Source of the DNA: Clavelina lepadiformis
Taxonomy: Eukaryota > Chordata > Ascidiacea > Aplousobranchia > Clavelinidae
Direction: 5' to 3'
DNA: 64,000 bases
NCBI RefSeq assembly: GCF_947623445.1
Contig: NC_135245.1
Coordinates: 18,483,501-18,547,500 of the forward strand
The notes under the pieces were generated by a model, which worked only from the letters and a program-made list of their open reading frames with translations, was not told where the DNA came from and searched no databases. This document shows positions 10,399 to 23,258 of this stretch, one piece after another. Each line of letters opens with the position of its first letter. Position 1 is the stretch's first letter. The position numbers were made by a program, and so were the translations under genes.

Positions 10399-13300
10399 AT
10401 GATAAAAACTTTCATCCTCTTATTTACCGTTTACGTCGCTGTCAAGGGTGAGAGAGCTTTCTAATTCGTGTTTTCTGTCATTAAGCTGTTATTATAAACT
10501 ATTTTAATCATTTCTACGTTTTCACTTTTTCAGCTGACGGCAGCAGATGGTGGCCCAATGGCGGAAATCCTGGAAATATCCCACGGAGCTTCCCGCTTCT
10601 AAGGCCCCGGCAACCCTCACTTTGTGCTCAAAGCTGTCAGAATGGAAATCAGTGTCCGACCGCGGAGGAGAAGCAGAACATGATGCAAAGAGTCCCGCAG
10701 GAATGCCGTCGATGTGTCATGGAAACTTGCGGTGAGTGGAAATCGGAAAACATCAAATCCCTAAACTTTATGGCCTATGATTTGATTTTTCAACTTTCAA
10801 AACTGCAGAAGAGTCGGACGATGAAGATTGCATCGACCAGGCTCATTCCGACTGTGCTCAATGTCCAGTTTTGTCAGAGGAGCAACAAGGACGTCGACGG
10901 AATTGTTTCTCATGCAAAACAACATGTTCAGGTAACAAACATCGAACAAAATTTTCTATATTGTGCCTGCCAAGATCTTTGTACTCAGCAATAAACCTTC
11001 TCTTTTTAAACTTAAACCTAAATTATTGTAAAAATGTTCCATATCAACAGGAAAAAGAAGATTTCAGAAACGTCCATTCAAGCCCTTCAAGATGTTTTCT
11101 TGTTTTAAAAATTGCACTGAACCAGAGATGTGTGATGGGTTGGACAACATCATGACCCGATTGCAGATGACAAGTGCTGGGTGCAAGCAGTGCGTCATGG
11201 AAGAATGCGGTAGGAAAAGAATCGTTCATACTATTTGAAATTCTTTCCTTATTTTCAAAACGTCTCAATGTTCATCACAATTATCCTTGCTGCTTTCTTT
11301 GCCTACATGTCTTATTTTATTGTGCACGTTTTTTTGAACATTTGTTTCATGTTCAGGTCCATTTAATCGAAACAATCGAAGCGATGTGGCTGATTGTATT
11401 CAAGAAGCTCGCAGTAATTGTGACGAATGTCCTACTTTGTCCGATGAGGAACAAACTCGTAAGAGAACTTGCAAGGAATGTGTCAGAAACTGCTCCCCTT
11501 ATAAAAGTGAGTTACTTCTTTAAACTGAGCTAAAAGCGAGTTCAATACAATTACAGTTATTTTGTTTTGAAAGATAAAGACTTATATACGTGGAAGGATC
11601 GAATTTAATTTAGTGTGTCCAACAATTGATTGCCGATCAGTACTTTATTTTATTTTCACGTCATCTACTTTCCCTTGTGCCTCTGTTGTTGTCAAAACGT
11701 CAAAACCATTTTACTTCGTTATTTATTTTAGCCCCTCAAAATGTAATTATCAGGTTACCCTTACATTTCTCTAAAACCATTGTCAAATTGGTTTTCAAAC
11801 GGACTAAGCATTACGAAAGGTTTTGCTTTTATTAAACTAATCGCAACGGTTTGATTATGATAAAACACTTATTTCAGACCAAATCGGAGGAATTGGATCG
11901 GTACGACGTCGTCTAGTTCGACCGCATCGAAGGATTGCTTGCATGAGTAGATGCAAATCCAATGGAAACTGTCCAACCAAGATGATGATGATGAACAAGC
12001 TTGTTGGAGTGAACAGAGATTGCCGCAGATGCGTCATGAGTGAATGTGGTAAGGATTTATGTACTACCTTAAACCAGAAACCATTGAAAGAAGCAAAGAA
12101 TAGATTACTGAAGGCAAATCTTTCCATTGACTATAGATGTACCTGGCCGGAACGATCGAAGTGAAGAATTTGATTGTTTTGAAGAAGCATTTGAGACATG
12201 CTCATCATGTCCAACTCTGACAGTTGACGAGCAAACAAAGAGAAAAATGTGTCGCACTTGCGTGCAAGGATGTTTCCCAGGACAGTTAGGTAAACATTTT
12301 CTAAACCAATTAGGCTACGTTTACCCCTTAGTCAAACAAGTCACAAGCCCTAACAAGCACCTAGAGTGAACAGTGACCATTACGTAAATTTCTCATAGGA
12401 ATAAGCGATGTTGATGGTAGGCGTGCTGGTCCTGGTAAATTTCCATCTAGTCGTGGTCCGTTTCGGAGATTTGCTTGCATGAACAACTGTCAGAGTGAAG
12501 GGGACTGCCCATCCAGAGATGAGCTGATGACAAAGATGCAAGGAATGAGCAACGGCTGCAGGGGTTGCGTCATGGAGCAATGTGGTATGAAACAAACATT
12601 CAATCGACTTAGCTCTAAAACTTTGTTGCTTAGCTCAAAACCTCTTTCCAATGTCAGGTCCATTTAATCGAAACAATCGAAGCGATGTGGCTGATTGTAT
12701 CCAAGAAGCTCGCAGGAATTGTGACGAATGTCCCACTTTGTCCGATGAGGAACAAAATCGAATGAGAACATGCAAGGAATGTGTCAGAAACTGCTCCCCT
12801 AATCACAGTGGGTTTTTCAGTTGAGTTTAGAAAACAGCTTGGAACAAAGTCTTGAGCAATTTACAACATCTTCCATTTGAAATTCCAAACCAAATATAAA
12901 TCATTTTTAAGATGGACCTGGAATTAAGCCGATAAGGCGTTTTCAAGGACTGATGAGGAAAAGATGTCACGGTAAATGCGTTAACAACAACACTTGTCCG
13001 TCGATGATTGTTGGAATGCAACGAATTGAAAGACTTGACTCAACGTGCCGACGATGCATAATGAGCAGATGCGGTAAAACATTTCAGAGAATAAAACTAT
13101 TTTTAGTTGTGTACTTACTTCGTGACTTCCTAACTAACTCTGATAATCTCTCTTTCACGTGATGAGCGTTCTATATGTTTTATCGTACAGGTCCTCCCAA
13201 CCAGGATGATAGAGACGCATTCATGGGATGTTTAGAGGAAGCTCGTGAGGAATGCTCCGAGTGTCCTACAATGAGTGATGAGGATCAAAATACAAAGAGG

Positions 13301-15883
13301 AAATGCATCACTTGCGTGCAACGATGCTCCGGGATGAACAGACCCAAGCTGCCGAGACGCATCTTTTCACGATTTACCTGCATGAAATCTTGTGAGCAAT
13401 CGGACGTGTGTCCGAGCCGGATCGAGGTTCGAAACAGCGTCATGAGTTCGCGAAGAGATTGTCGTGGTTGCGTCATGCAGGAGTGTGGTAGGTTTGATTA
13501 CCGTGCAGAACTGCTAATGGCAATATTTAACTATCTCCTGTGTACCTACAAACGATAAAATTTAATTTATGTTTGTTTGCTTCAGGTGAGTTTGAAAGAA
13601 GCAATCGAAGTGAGGTTTTGGATTGTCTGTTAGATGCTCGCGCTGAATGTTCGTCGTGTCCTCCAGCAGGAGATGAGGAGGAACGTCGCATGGGAGAATG
13701 CAGGACTTGCATCTCGGGATGTTTCACCGATGACGGTTAGTTATTCACTTCATGAGCGGACTGATATTTAGGAAAGTAATTTACAAGGATTTTCACGCAT
13801 TATAGAGGAACCAAACTACCCAACAGGCTCAACTGGCAATCACCAACGACCAAGTGGTTTTCGTCCCGGAGGGTTTCTGTCGGGTCGTGGTCCGTTTCGG
13901 AGATTTGCTTGCATGAAAAACTGCCAAAGTGAAGGGGACTGCCCATCCAGAGATGAGCTGATGACAAAGATGCAAGGAATGAGCAACAGCTGCAGGGGTT
14001 GCGTCATGGAGCAATGTGGTATGTAACAAACATTCAATCGACTTTGCTCTAAAACTTTGTTGCTTAGCTTAACAACTCTTTCCAATGTCAGGTCCATTTA
14101 ATCGAAACAATCGAAGTGATGTGGCTGATTGTATTGAAGAAGCTCGCAGTAATTGTGACGAATGTCCAACTTTGTCCGATGAGGAACAAAATCGAATGAG
14201 AACTTGCAAGGAATGTGTCAGAAACTGCTCCCCTAATAACAGTGAGTGTTTTAGTTGATTTTAGAAAACAGTTTTACACAAAGTGTCGGACAATTTACAA
14301 CATCTTCCATTTGAAATTCCTCATCAAATATAAATCATTTTTAAGATGGTCCTGGATTTAAGCCAATAAGACGTTTTCAAGGACTGATGAGGAAAAGATG
14401 TCACGGTAAATGCGTTAACAACAAAACTTGTCCGACGTTGATTGAAGGAATGCAACGATTTGGAAGACTTGACTCAACGTGCCGACGATGCATAATGAGC
14501 AGATGCGGTAAAACAGTTCAGAGTATAAAAATTTTTTCAGCAAAAAATTTGATGAAATAAATTTTGAATGAAATGAAAAATTTGATTGGAATTCAGCGAT
14601 ATTTTTTTGTGAATTTCTAAGTAACTCTACTAATCTCTCTTTCACATGATGAACGTTCGACATGTTTTTTCGTACAGGTCCTCCCGATCAGGATGATAGA
14701 GACGCCTTCATGGAATGTTTGGAGGAAGCTCGTGAGGAATGCTCCGAGTGTCCTACAATGAGTGATGAGGATCAAAATACAAAGAGGAAATGCATCACTT
14801 GCGTGCAACGATGCTCCGGGATGAACAGACCCAAGCTGCCGAGACGCATCTTTTCACGATTTTCCTGCATGAAATCTTGTGAGCAATCGGACGTGTGTCC
14901 GAGCCGGATCGAGGTTCGAAACAGCGTCATGAGTTCGCGAAGAGAATGTCGTAGTTGCGTCATGCAGGAGTGTGGTAGGTTTATTACACTTTTAGAGTCG
15001 CTCTTTGCAAAATTTGAGCACTGTGTTGATTTAGCTGTTTTGAAGAGGCGCAAAATACTAGTTGATGTTTGTTTGCTTCAGGTGAGTTTGAAAGAAGCAA
15101 TCGAAGTGAGGTTTTGGATTGTCTGGTAGATGCTCGAGCTGAATGTTCGTCGTGTCCTCCTGCAGGAGAAGAGGAGGAACGTCGCATGGGAGAATGCAGG
15201 ACTTGCATCTCGGGATGTTTCACCGATGACGGTCAGTTATTTACTTCATGATTGAGAGATGTTTAGGAAAGTAAATATCTGACCATTTACAAGTGTTCTC
15301 CTCTTTTACAGAAGAACCAAGTTCCCAAACTCTCAATCCTTTTCCACCACGACAAAAACCGCCTGGTGTAGGACCAAAAGTGGTATTGCCCGATACCCCA
15401 GACAACAGCTTTAACCTTTCCGGATTAAGCCATTCACCAAACAACCAGCGAAGACCAGGAGGTTATGGCGGCAATAACAGAGCACAAGGGCGAAACTTTG
15501 GTGTTTGTAGGCAGACGTGTTTCTCGTCTGCCAGTTGTAGAAGCTCGGCTTTCACTAGCCAGATGCCATCTGAAAGTGTTGAATGTGCTCAGTGTGTTGC
15601 AAATGCTTGCGGTAAGTATCTGCTCTTCTAGATTTCTAAGTACAAGTTTATACGAGTTTTTTGGATAAAGTTCTTAATAGTTGTCTTTCGTAAGTTTTAA
15701 AATATTCTTTGGTTTTCTTCAGGTCATGTTCCAGTAACTAGTCAATTGGCTCGAGCCACATGCGTCCGCCGTGCTCGTCTGGCCTGTGCAAGCTGTCCAA
15801 GGCTATCTCCAGCACAGCGAAGTCAAGGAATGGGATGCCAACGTTGTCTATCCGGATGCGCCCAACAAAGTAGTTCTGCTTGA
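10399..15883 (+). CDS. Secreted multi-module cysteine-rich protein, right copy (complete, 1,126 aa)
   Basis: Exons: 10399-10447, 10534-10731, 10809-10931, 11051-11209, 11357-11506, 11878-12048, 12137-12289, 12399-12584, 12658-12807, 12912-13073, 13191-13487, 13586-13735, 13806-14018, 14092-14241, 14346-14507, 14678-14974, 15082-15231, 15312-15611, 15723-15883 (TGA). Together 3,381 nt in one open frame. A signal peptide (MIKTFILLFTVYVAVK) is followed by ten A-B module pairs, 20 modules of six cysteines. Exons 13191-13487 and 14678-14974 fuse B and A, suggesting intron loss before block duplication. Exon 18 has a Pro/Asn/Gly-rich spacer before its A module. Typical module cores are CRRCVMETC (A) and CRTCISGC (B). 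The C-x2-5-C spacing is loosely reminiscent of ascidian vanabins, but this is only a hypothesis; the protein is far longer and I see no decisive shared motif. All 18 introns are phase 1, the pattern of exon shuffling. Confidence 0.9.
12399..13735 (+). repeat. Five-exon block, first copy in right gene
   Basis: Exons 8-12 (A, B, A, B+A, B) are repeated by exons 13-17 (13806-15231), about 1.4-1.5 kb downstream. Introns also match, except the last intron of this block (13488-13585), which differs from its counterpart at 14975-15081. Confidence 0.85.
13806..15231 (+). repeat. Five-exon block, second copy in right gene
   Basis: Exons 13-17. The first exon carries a 27-nt longer N-terminal part (213 versus 186 nt) than the exon starting the previous block, which marks the block type. 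Confidence 0.85.
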
Positions 15884-16047
15884 ACAGGCAAAGCGCTCAC
15901 TAACGACCATGGAATTGAGACGACCTTTGCCTTTTTGTTTTTTTACTATCTGGTTAAATTCCTAAATTTCAAATTCTTAAATGTCAGTGTGAGTAATTTG
16001 AATCGGCAAACTTTAACGAAAAATTCGATTTTCAATTTGTTTAATTC

Positions 16048-16053
16048 AATAAA
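16048..16053 (+). terminator. Candidate polyadenylation signal, right cysteine-rich gene
   Basis: AATAAA about 165 bp after the stop codon at 15881-15883. It is the first canonical hexamer I noticed downstream. Confidence 0.45.
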
Positions 16054-17109
16054 TTTGGCCAACTGCAGGTGTTTGATTACATTTACATTTAGACTACAAC
16101 GTCAAATAATCGCCCCAGATGAATAAGTTAAGGTTATGGCAATTACTGACAGGTTGCGTGTCCATTCGATAATAATGTGCGAGGTAACGTTATGTATCGG
16201 AAGGATAGACCTACAAAACTACTACGATGACGTCAATTGCAAAAATTTGCTTTTGCAGCCTTACTAAGGTAGCCATGCATGTTGTAAATGGAGACAACCA
16301 TAAGCATTAAAACCTCTCAATGCTTACGTCGGTTATAGGCCTACTCGGTTTTAAAGGGTTCTTGACTGTAAAACAGAAATGTCAACGAGAAAGTGAAATT
16401 AAAAGCCCTAGCCTAGGCCTATAAGGAAGAGCACGAGGCAAACATGTGATAGGAATTGTTTATACCTTTGTGAATTTGAACTTAGTAAACCTCTTTAAAA
16501 AACGGCAACTCGTAGTCTAACTTACTGGTTTTGAACTTAACAAGGCAAGTCACAGTTGAACTACACGAAACTTTGATAGGCCATACAATAGTGTCATAAT
16601 GCGTCATCAGTTACTGTTTCCTGACACAAACTTCATCTTTTTCACCTCGTTATGTTTCGTTGTGCTCTTTGGCTTCCTCTGTAATTTCAGAAAGTTTTTT
16701 CCTTCTGTTGGTATTATCTGTAACAAGTTTTTGAGTTTAAGCAAGCGACTTTTAGGAATAATTTTTGGAATAAGACTCTCCCCTATAGTTTAAAGCTACA
16801 TTATGTTGCAAACACGGTCCTTACACGAAGGATCAAGGCTATATCGCAGCACTACACGATTACATTGATTGCACAAATTTCTATTGATTGCGAGGCAAAT
16901 AGTAAATTTAGGTGCCAATAGCTAGCGCCAAAGAGCTATAGCATAAAACTAAAAAAAGTTGCCAAATGCTAAATGAATAAATTGCTAGCCTAAATGCTTA
17001 AAGAAGTTGCTGTAAAGAAGAATTGTGTATATATTTTTATATTCCGCCATCTAGAGTCGTAAACAAGTCATAAAACCTTCTTTGTCAATCAAGTGAAGTT
17101 ATTTATTTG

Positions 17110-17510
17110 CCTTTTAGGGATCATGTCGAGTCTTGATTGATTGATTGATTGACTCTTTTGAAAGGTTGACTCCAGTCAATCAGGTCAAGCTAGAGAAAAA
17201 GCGAAAATCCGTTTCGTCCAACAAGAAAAGTTTAAAATTTTTGAAAAATTTCTTTGTTTTGCTGCCCCATACGGCTTTGTAGACAAATAAACTTTACTAT
17301 AAGTTACAGTTTAATGTGTTTTAACAAAAAGAAGACAAATTGCTTTACCTTAAGCAAAAACCTTTTCAACGCGATCTGACTGACTCTAGTCAAGTGAAGT
17401 CATTTAGGTAATTTCTTATCAAAAGGAACTCGAATTAAGTCAAGTTTTTGCAAACAATCACTCGAGTCAAGTTACTTACTCAAGTGAAGACGACTCTGCC
17501 GCAACTTTCC
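17110..17510. repeat. Degenerate CAAGTC-type repeat tract
   Basis: Many imperfect copies of AAGTC, GTCAAG and their reverse complements. A similar tract is at 57411-57600, so it is probably a dispersed low-complexity or element-derived repeat. Confidence 0.45.
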
Positions 17511-17924
17511 CTAAATAAGTCAAAGGGACCTGTAGATGAAACCATGAAACCATGCCATGAAACCTCAGATCAGTAAATTTAATCGTGACACACCTAAACG
17601 TTTTTCTCAACAACTCATTCGCCATTTTGTTTAAAATGAAATTTTTTTTAATAAATTAGAGAAACAGAAAATTCGTATTTAGTATAGTCAAAATGCATTA
17701 AAAACTTACAGTATTACGTATAACTATAGAACTAATAACAAATGACAGAATCAACCAACATGATAGCTTTTATTGCCGTTAAATTGGAATTTAGAAACGC
17801 AAGCTTTCGCGTTACCGACCAAACACTTCAAACTACATCACAGCATATTGCACAACACACTCAGTGTTTAAAGCCTCCTTATAGTTTACGTGGAGTTATG
17901 ACCGTACAATGATCCTCGTTCAGT

Positions 17925-19778
17925 TTATGTGCAAATCTTTTTTCGCAAAAAGTTCCAGACCCCAGTTGAATACAGGAAGGGGTTAATGGAGCTATTAATT
18001 GGGGTAAGTAAGGGAACCAAATAGTTGAACCAGTGGTCATTTTGATTCACGAAATCCCTAGCAGCACATTCGTCCATGGTTGAAGTGAAGATTATCGAAC
18101 TTAACGAAATGACACAAATCGGGATCCAGCAGAGTAAGTCTGTGATTATGATGAAGAAGATTTTACGCTGCATCTTGAGATTTTCCACCTCGCTTACAGG
18201 CAGTGGAGGCTCTTGGCTGTTTTTTGAAGCTGTTTTACCACAAAGCAAAAACTGTGCAAATTTTGCCGAAGTTGCTAAAGTAGACGATTTGTGAACGATG
18301 TAACCGTAAGCTATAACAAGATAAACAAAAGACAAGAAATTAAAAAACATAATAAACATGGTAAAAAGATAGTCTTTGTCATAATAAGAACTTAAATATT
18401 TTGCTGTGCAAGCAGTCTGCTGACTGAAATATCCCATAAAATCCACAGTGCTATTTTTCGAAATCAAGCCAACTTTTCTCGCAAACCAAATTGATTCTTT
18501 CCATGAACTTTCCTCCATAATAAAATCACCTTGGACTGGCAAATGGTGTTTTTGTATGATTGTTTTTAAAACCATGTTCGTCATATTCTTTAAATAAGCT
18601 TGAGAGATTGTGTTCACACCGTCTGTATATAACACACGAATCTTTTCAACAAACACTTCTCTTAGAACCTCAGAGCCTAGTAGCGGGATGTGAGCAACGT
18701 ACGACCAGAACGCCCAAGATCCAAATATTAATCCAATTATCAACTTGATATTGGCTAACTTGTATGGCCTAGCAACGCTGTACAACCTCACCGAGGTTAT
18801 CAAAATAAGAGCAGAGATGGAAATTTGTCCGGATGCAAAATTTAGAAGCCCCAGGCTCTTGCAGAGGCCGCTCTTAACCCAGGCAAGCTTTCTTTTGGAA
18901 GAACTTTGATTGAGGAAGATCGGAGTGGAAACCACTCCGATCATGGAGTAAGCTCCCATCATAAGATCAGCAAACGCGAGGTTAAGGATGGTGATGTTGT
19001 GGATCTTCTTCACTTTGTCGGAGGAGCTGTCTTTCGAGCGGCACTGGTAAAGATCAGCGAATCTGCTAATTATCACGGCAAGATTTCCTCCGATCGCAGT
19101 TAAAGAAAGTGTCCACAAGATGGCGTAAATACTTGTTATAATATCGTGTCGAGGTGCTGGTTTATGCATTTGTTCGCTGGAATATTTTCTCTCCACTGAT
19201 GGGCAACTTTGATAATTGATGCAAGATGAATCAGCAAATATCTTCGAAATGTCTTCGTTGATAACGGTTTGATTGGGATAGGTTCGTTTTAATAAAGTAG
19301 ATAGCTTCTCTGTATTGTCACGGGGGGCTGATATGTTGCCGTTATAAACAATACTGATAGATTTAAGGTCAACACTCTTAATCCATTCAATAGAATCATT
19401 TCGACGTACGGATTCTTTTCTGCTACTGAGGAGGTTAACTTTATTTATACAGACATAATACAAATTTTGGGTCTGGTTCTGGTTCAAGCTACTGTTGGAT
19501 CTCACGCAAGAAACTTCAACACAAAAATAATCCAAGCCTGAGATAAAACTGCTAGGGGTCTGACTACCTGCAAAGTTTATTTTAAAAATCATGATTAGTA
19601 TAACAACAACTTATATTTATTTCATTTACACTTATACAACATTTTATATTTATTTATTAATATAATATTATTTATCATTATAACTTATTTATTGGCTCAT
19701 TTAAGATAGCCACATACCTGAAGTAATTGAAAGAGTTGAAAGAATTGCAAAGACTGAATGAAGCTTAATGATCCTCAT
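17925..19778 (-). CDS. Rhodopsin-class GPCR with LGR/relaxin-receptor-like core (567 aa)
   Basis: Two exons: 19718-19778 (20-residue signal peptide starting MRIIKLHSVFAI) and 17925-19567, joined in phase 1. The ATG at 19592 is inside the intron and is not the start. A roughly 140-residue N-glycosylated ectodomain with FC-x4-SC and C-x5-CPSV cysteines precedes seven membrane segments from about residue 163. TM2 (NLAFADLMMG), TM6 (TDLLCWIPI) and TM7 (SSINPFLYS) fit the LGR/RXFP group of family A. There are no leucine-rich repeats. The E/DRY triplet after TM3 reads VRL (TSVRLYSVARPYK). The TM4-TM5 extracellular loop is about 105 residues, far above usual. The ligand is unknown; signalling at the plasma membrane is inferred. 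A paralogue is at 33263-35087. Confidence 0.88.
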
Positions 19779-22700
19779 GTTGAGTCATGTTAATATCGTG
19801 TTGTCATATCACATTGCTTTTATAAATCCATTTCATTGGTAATCCTTTCTAATGCCACTTTGAGTAAGTCCATATACGAATATCAACATGTCAGAACAAA
19901 CAGGGTTTATACATTCAATTGGTTAAGCAATTAATGCTGAGAAAAGAGAAAATGTTTGATTAAAATTTTGCTACGGTCAGTTTTACCACAGCTTGTTGCT
20001 AACAAAATTAGGCTCAGATGTTAAAACCTCAATTTACTTTAAACTAACAACTCCGTTTATCTGCTAATATTGCACACGACGAGATGTAATTATATACTGC
20101 AAAGTGCCTTTCATGCAGTATTAAAAGTTTTTTCTGACGACGTTACGCAAATTTAAGCTCTACTCTGCTTTATGGTTGAGTCATAACCAAAACGTTATGA
20201 CAAGAAAAACGTTACCAGACTAAATCAGCTATAACAATTATAATTAATATGGTGAAAATAGTTGCAAATCAATTTATTTTCATTCTCATCAGCGCACTGA
20301 TAAATAGGGAAAGCGAAAAATTCATAAAATCGATAACTTTAAAATATAAGTTGCAAGGTTATCACAATGTTCTAGATTATTCTTAACTTAATCATACATC
20401 AGCCGACAAAACGTCTCGGGCGCGATGGTACCTACTATTCAAAAGGATGTGGTTTAACTTATGAGACTTCGCACAAGGTAATAGCTATCTGGTTTAATAT
20501 ATTGCAGGTTCTGCGAAGTTATGCCATTTAACATTGGTCCGATATCACTTTTATAATGACAGCTTTGTAAGTAACATTTTACTGTTTGAAATGCCACAAA
20601 ACGCTAGTGTCCTTTTCTCGGATCCCAGGTATCTTAATTTTGCCATATAATGCTTTGAAACCTCCAACCGATCTATTCGAACAAGCACGTTGCGACATTT
20701 TATTTTCTCAAATCCGGCCGTTAACTCTGTCGCTATGATTATGGATGTTGCGGATTATAAGTTAGAGCAATTGATGTTTCAAGTTGTTTGAAATTAATCT
20801 CAAGCGTCAAACGTTTAATATTTTACAAAACTGTTCTTGGAAACGTCTGTTCTTCGTCTACATGACAAAGCTATCTTAAATTATAACCTTAGTGAATTCT
20901 AAATTAAACTTAGTTAGAAAAATCTAACTACGAATCTAAGACTAACCAATCTGTACATACCTACCTGTTTGTCTAAGACTTTAATCTTAGTTCGAATCAA
21001 CGCAACTGGAGATGGATTTAGTTTCAAAGCATGCCGATATATGGTGAGAAAAATATCAGAGTGGCATCTTTTAGAAGTTTGTCTTTTGGGAGAAGACAGT
21101 AAAGTTTGCTATATTCCAAAACCTCCCGGTTTCTTGAAATCATACTCATGCACAAGCTCGATGCTTTATCTAAGCCCTTTTCTTTCCCGCCAATTTTTTA
21201 TCTTAACTATAAGGTAACGCTCTAAATAACGAAATGTAGTTAATGTAACTAATTTTATTATAGATGATGTCAGCTGGTGTAACTAATGTAGCTAATAATT
21301 AATATTTACTTTATTTTTTACTTAATTACATTAGCTACATAAGTTATATTAACCATACTTTGATATTTAGTCTATACATTAGCTACTTAATAGCTATACT
21401 AGCTATATTTTGGCAAGCTATTCAGAATGATCCGTAAATAGTAATGCTGCTGTTATATAACATCATCACATCTCATTTCTAGACACGTTAAAATCTTCAT
21501 CTCATAGTTGTACAGTATAACTAACTCCGCTTGTGACGGCTTTTTAGTTTAAAAAAAATCTACCAGATCAAGAACATGAAGATCAATAGCTACCTTGGTA
21601 CAGTATGCTCTCAGTCTGGCACTCATTATTATCATCGGTGAGAATCCTATATTTAGTACGTCGCGCCCTAAACGAACGAATGATCGTGTTTCGTATCCTA
21701 AGCCGTGGTTAATCTACTGGACCGCATAACCAGCAGTGCGTAATTAAGTTTCTCTGTTGTTAGCTCTGATATTGATGAGAGTATTTCATTATTAATACTG
21801 GTCTAATAAACCTGTCAATATTGGAGTGGGTATTCGGCTTGCAGTTATGATAAGAGAGATAAAAACGAGTTATAATTGGACACTGTTTGTATCATGCAGT
21901 TCGTATGCTGAAAACTTTAAGGTGAATGTTTGTATGAGCTTATGTCCTCTTTTAATGATTTTAACTAAACAGAATTGCATTGCAAAATTAGCACAGTCTT
22001 TTTTACATTTTGTTTTTTTTATAAACCTTAGAGATATGAATGATAAAAAAGCAAACTGACCCAACTACAAGAACTAACTATATATTCAATTTTATGTTGA
22101 TCGTTTCTCCTTCGGTAAAACTATTTATTTTATCGCAAAAAAAGGCGAATAATCAGCAGTCATTGTTGTTGTTTTCAGCCTTAAACAAGGTAAAAGTCCC
22201 TTTATTTTCTTGAGTACTCAGTCGCTTCATTTAAAGTGGTCATATTAGTCAATACTCGTGACGCAGCTATCGCCCAACTCCAAGGCATTCTGTGATTAAT
22301 GTGCGTCATAGGTGCGGCTATTGCTTATAAAAGATGCGCTATCTGATCTTATGCTCTGGTATTTACAATCGATTACATAAATAATTAATCTTTTGCTCGT
22401 CAGCGGACTTTTAGGTGGCAGTAACAAAACTTTTCGACTTGTCAAGAGCAGGCGCCAAAATGTATTGAATCAACAAACTCTAACTTTTTCGAAAAAATTA
22501 TTACTTCCACAAACATTTAGTAATACAATAACTGCCAGGTTCTTCAAAATGACAAACTTAAAATACCACGCTTGTGTCGTTTAGCACCAAAAGCTAGGAC
22601 TATACAGCAGTTATGTGAATAAAACCGTTTGATGAGAATCAGGAATGTTTTTTTTCACGACTTGATAATTTAGTCCATCGCTGTGAAGTTTTATACCGTG

Positions 22701-23258
22701 TGATGTGTTTGCGAAGTTGGCAGGTTTTTGATACAGAGAAAGCGATGAAAAGAAGTCTTGATTATGGGTTTTACGATTTCGAAATATTTAAGGTAATTTT
22801 TACTGTCATGTAAAAATGACATGACGTGACATTTTTGTTCCCATGCATTTGTTTTGTTCATTTAGTTTATTCATTTTTATTTGTTTTGTTTTTAATGATT
22901 TGTCACTGTAATCAATTCTTTTCACAATCAAGCGAGCTTCTTATCACTTGGTTTTCAATTTTTTGGTAACTGCTTGTTTTTGTTACAGGTATAACTAAAC
23001 AATACAGTATTTGTTATTTGGAAATTGTATGACGCCATATATTTGTGGTTTTATACCAATACCGAGCATAATAACATATACAATGCTTTTAACTTGTATT
23101 ATAAAAGATTAATATTGTTTACTTATATTGAAAAAGATTGATATTGCATACTACGCCACTCGTTTTATTCATTCTGTATTGCATATCATCGATCATGCCC
23201 TCAGTTTCTACGCGCTTGCCGTGGTTTTTAGTGAAAATGAAAAAGAGGAAAAACGTCT
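19779..23258. other. Intergenic region
   Basis: About 3.5 kb of AT-rich DNA without a supported gene. It contains a small inverted repeat at 21284-21340. Short ORFs here look like chance. Confidence 0.5.
21284..21340. repeat. Short inverted repeat in AT-rich DNA
   Basis: ATGTAGCTAAT (21286-21296) faces ATTAGCTACAT (21330-21340), an 11-bp perfect stem. A related ACATTAGCTAC follows near 21377. Possibly a MITE remnant. Confidence 0.45.

Larger units (their letters stand above)
8552..15231. repeat. Right arm of large inverted duplication
   Basis: Partner of 969-7751 in opposite orientation. Beyond 15231 the right gene goes on to its own last two exons (15312-15883), whereas the left gene goes on into another copy of the five-exon block, so the arms stop matching in simple order there. 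Confidence 0.88.
15884..17924. other. Intergenic region
   Basis: 3' UTR of the cysteine-rich gene, then AT-rich DNA. From about 17110 to 17510 it has imprecise AAGTC/CAAGTC-type repeats and four TTGA units near 17138. No supported gene. Confidence 0.5.
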
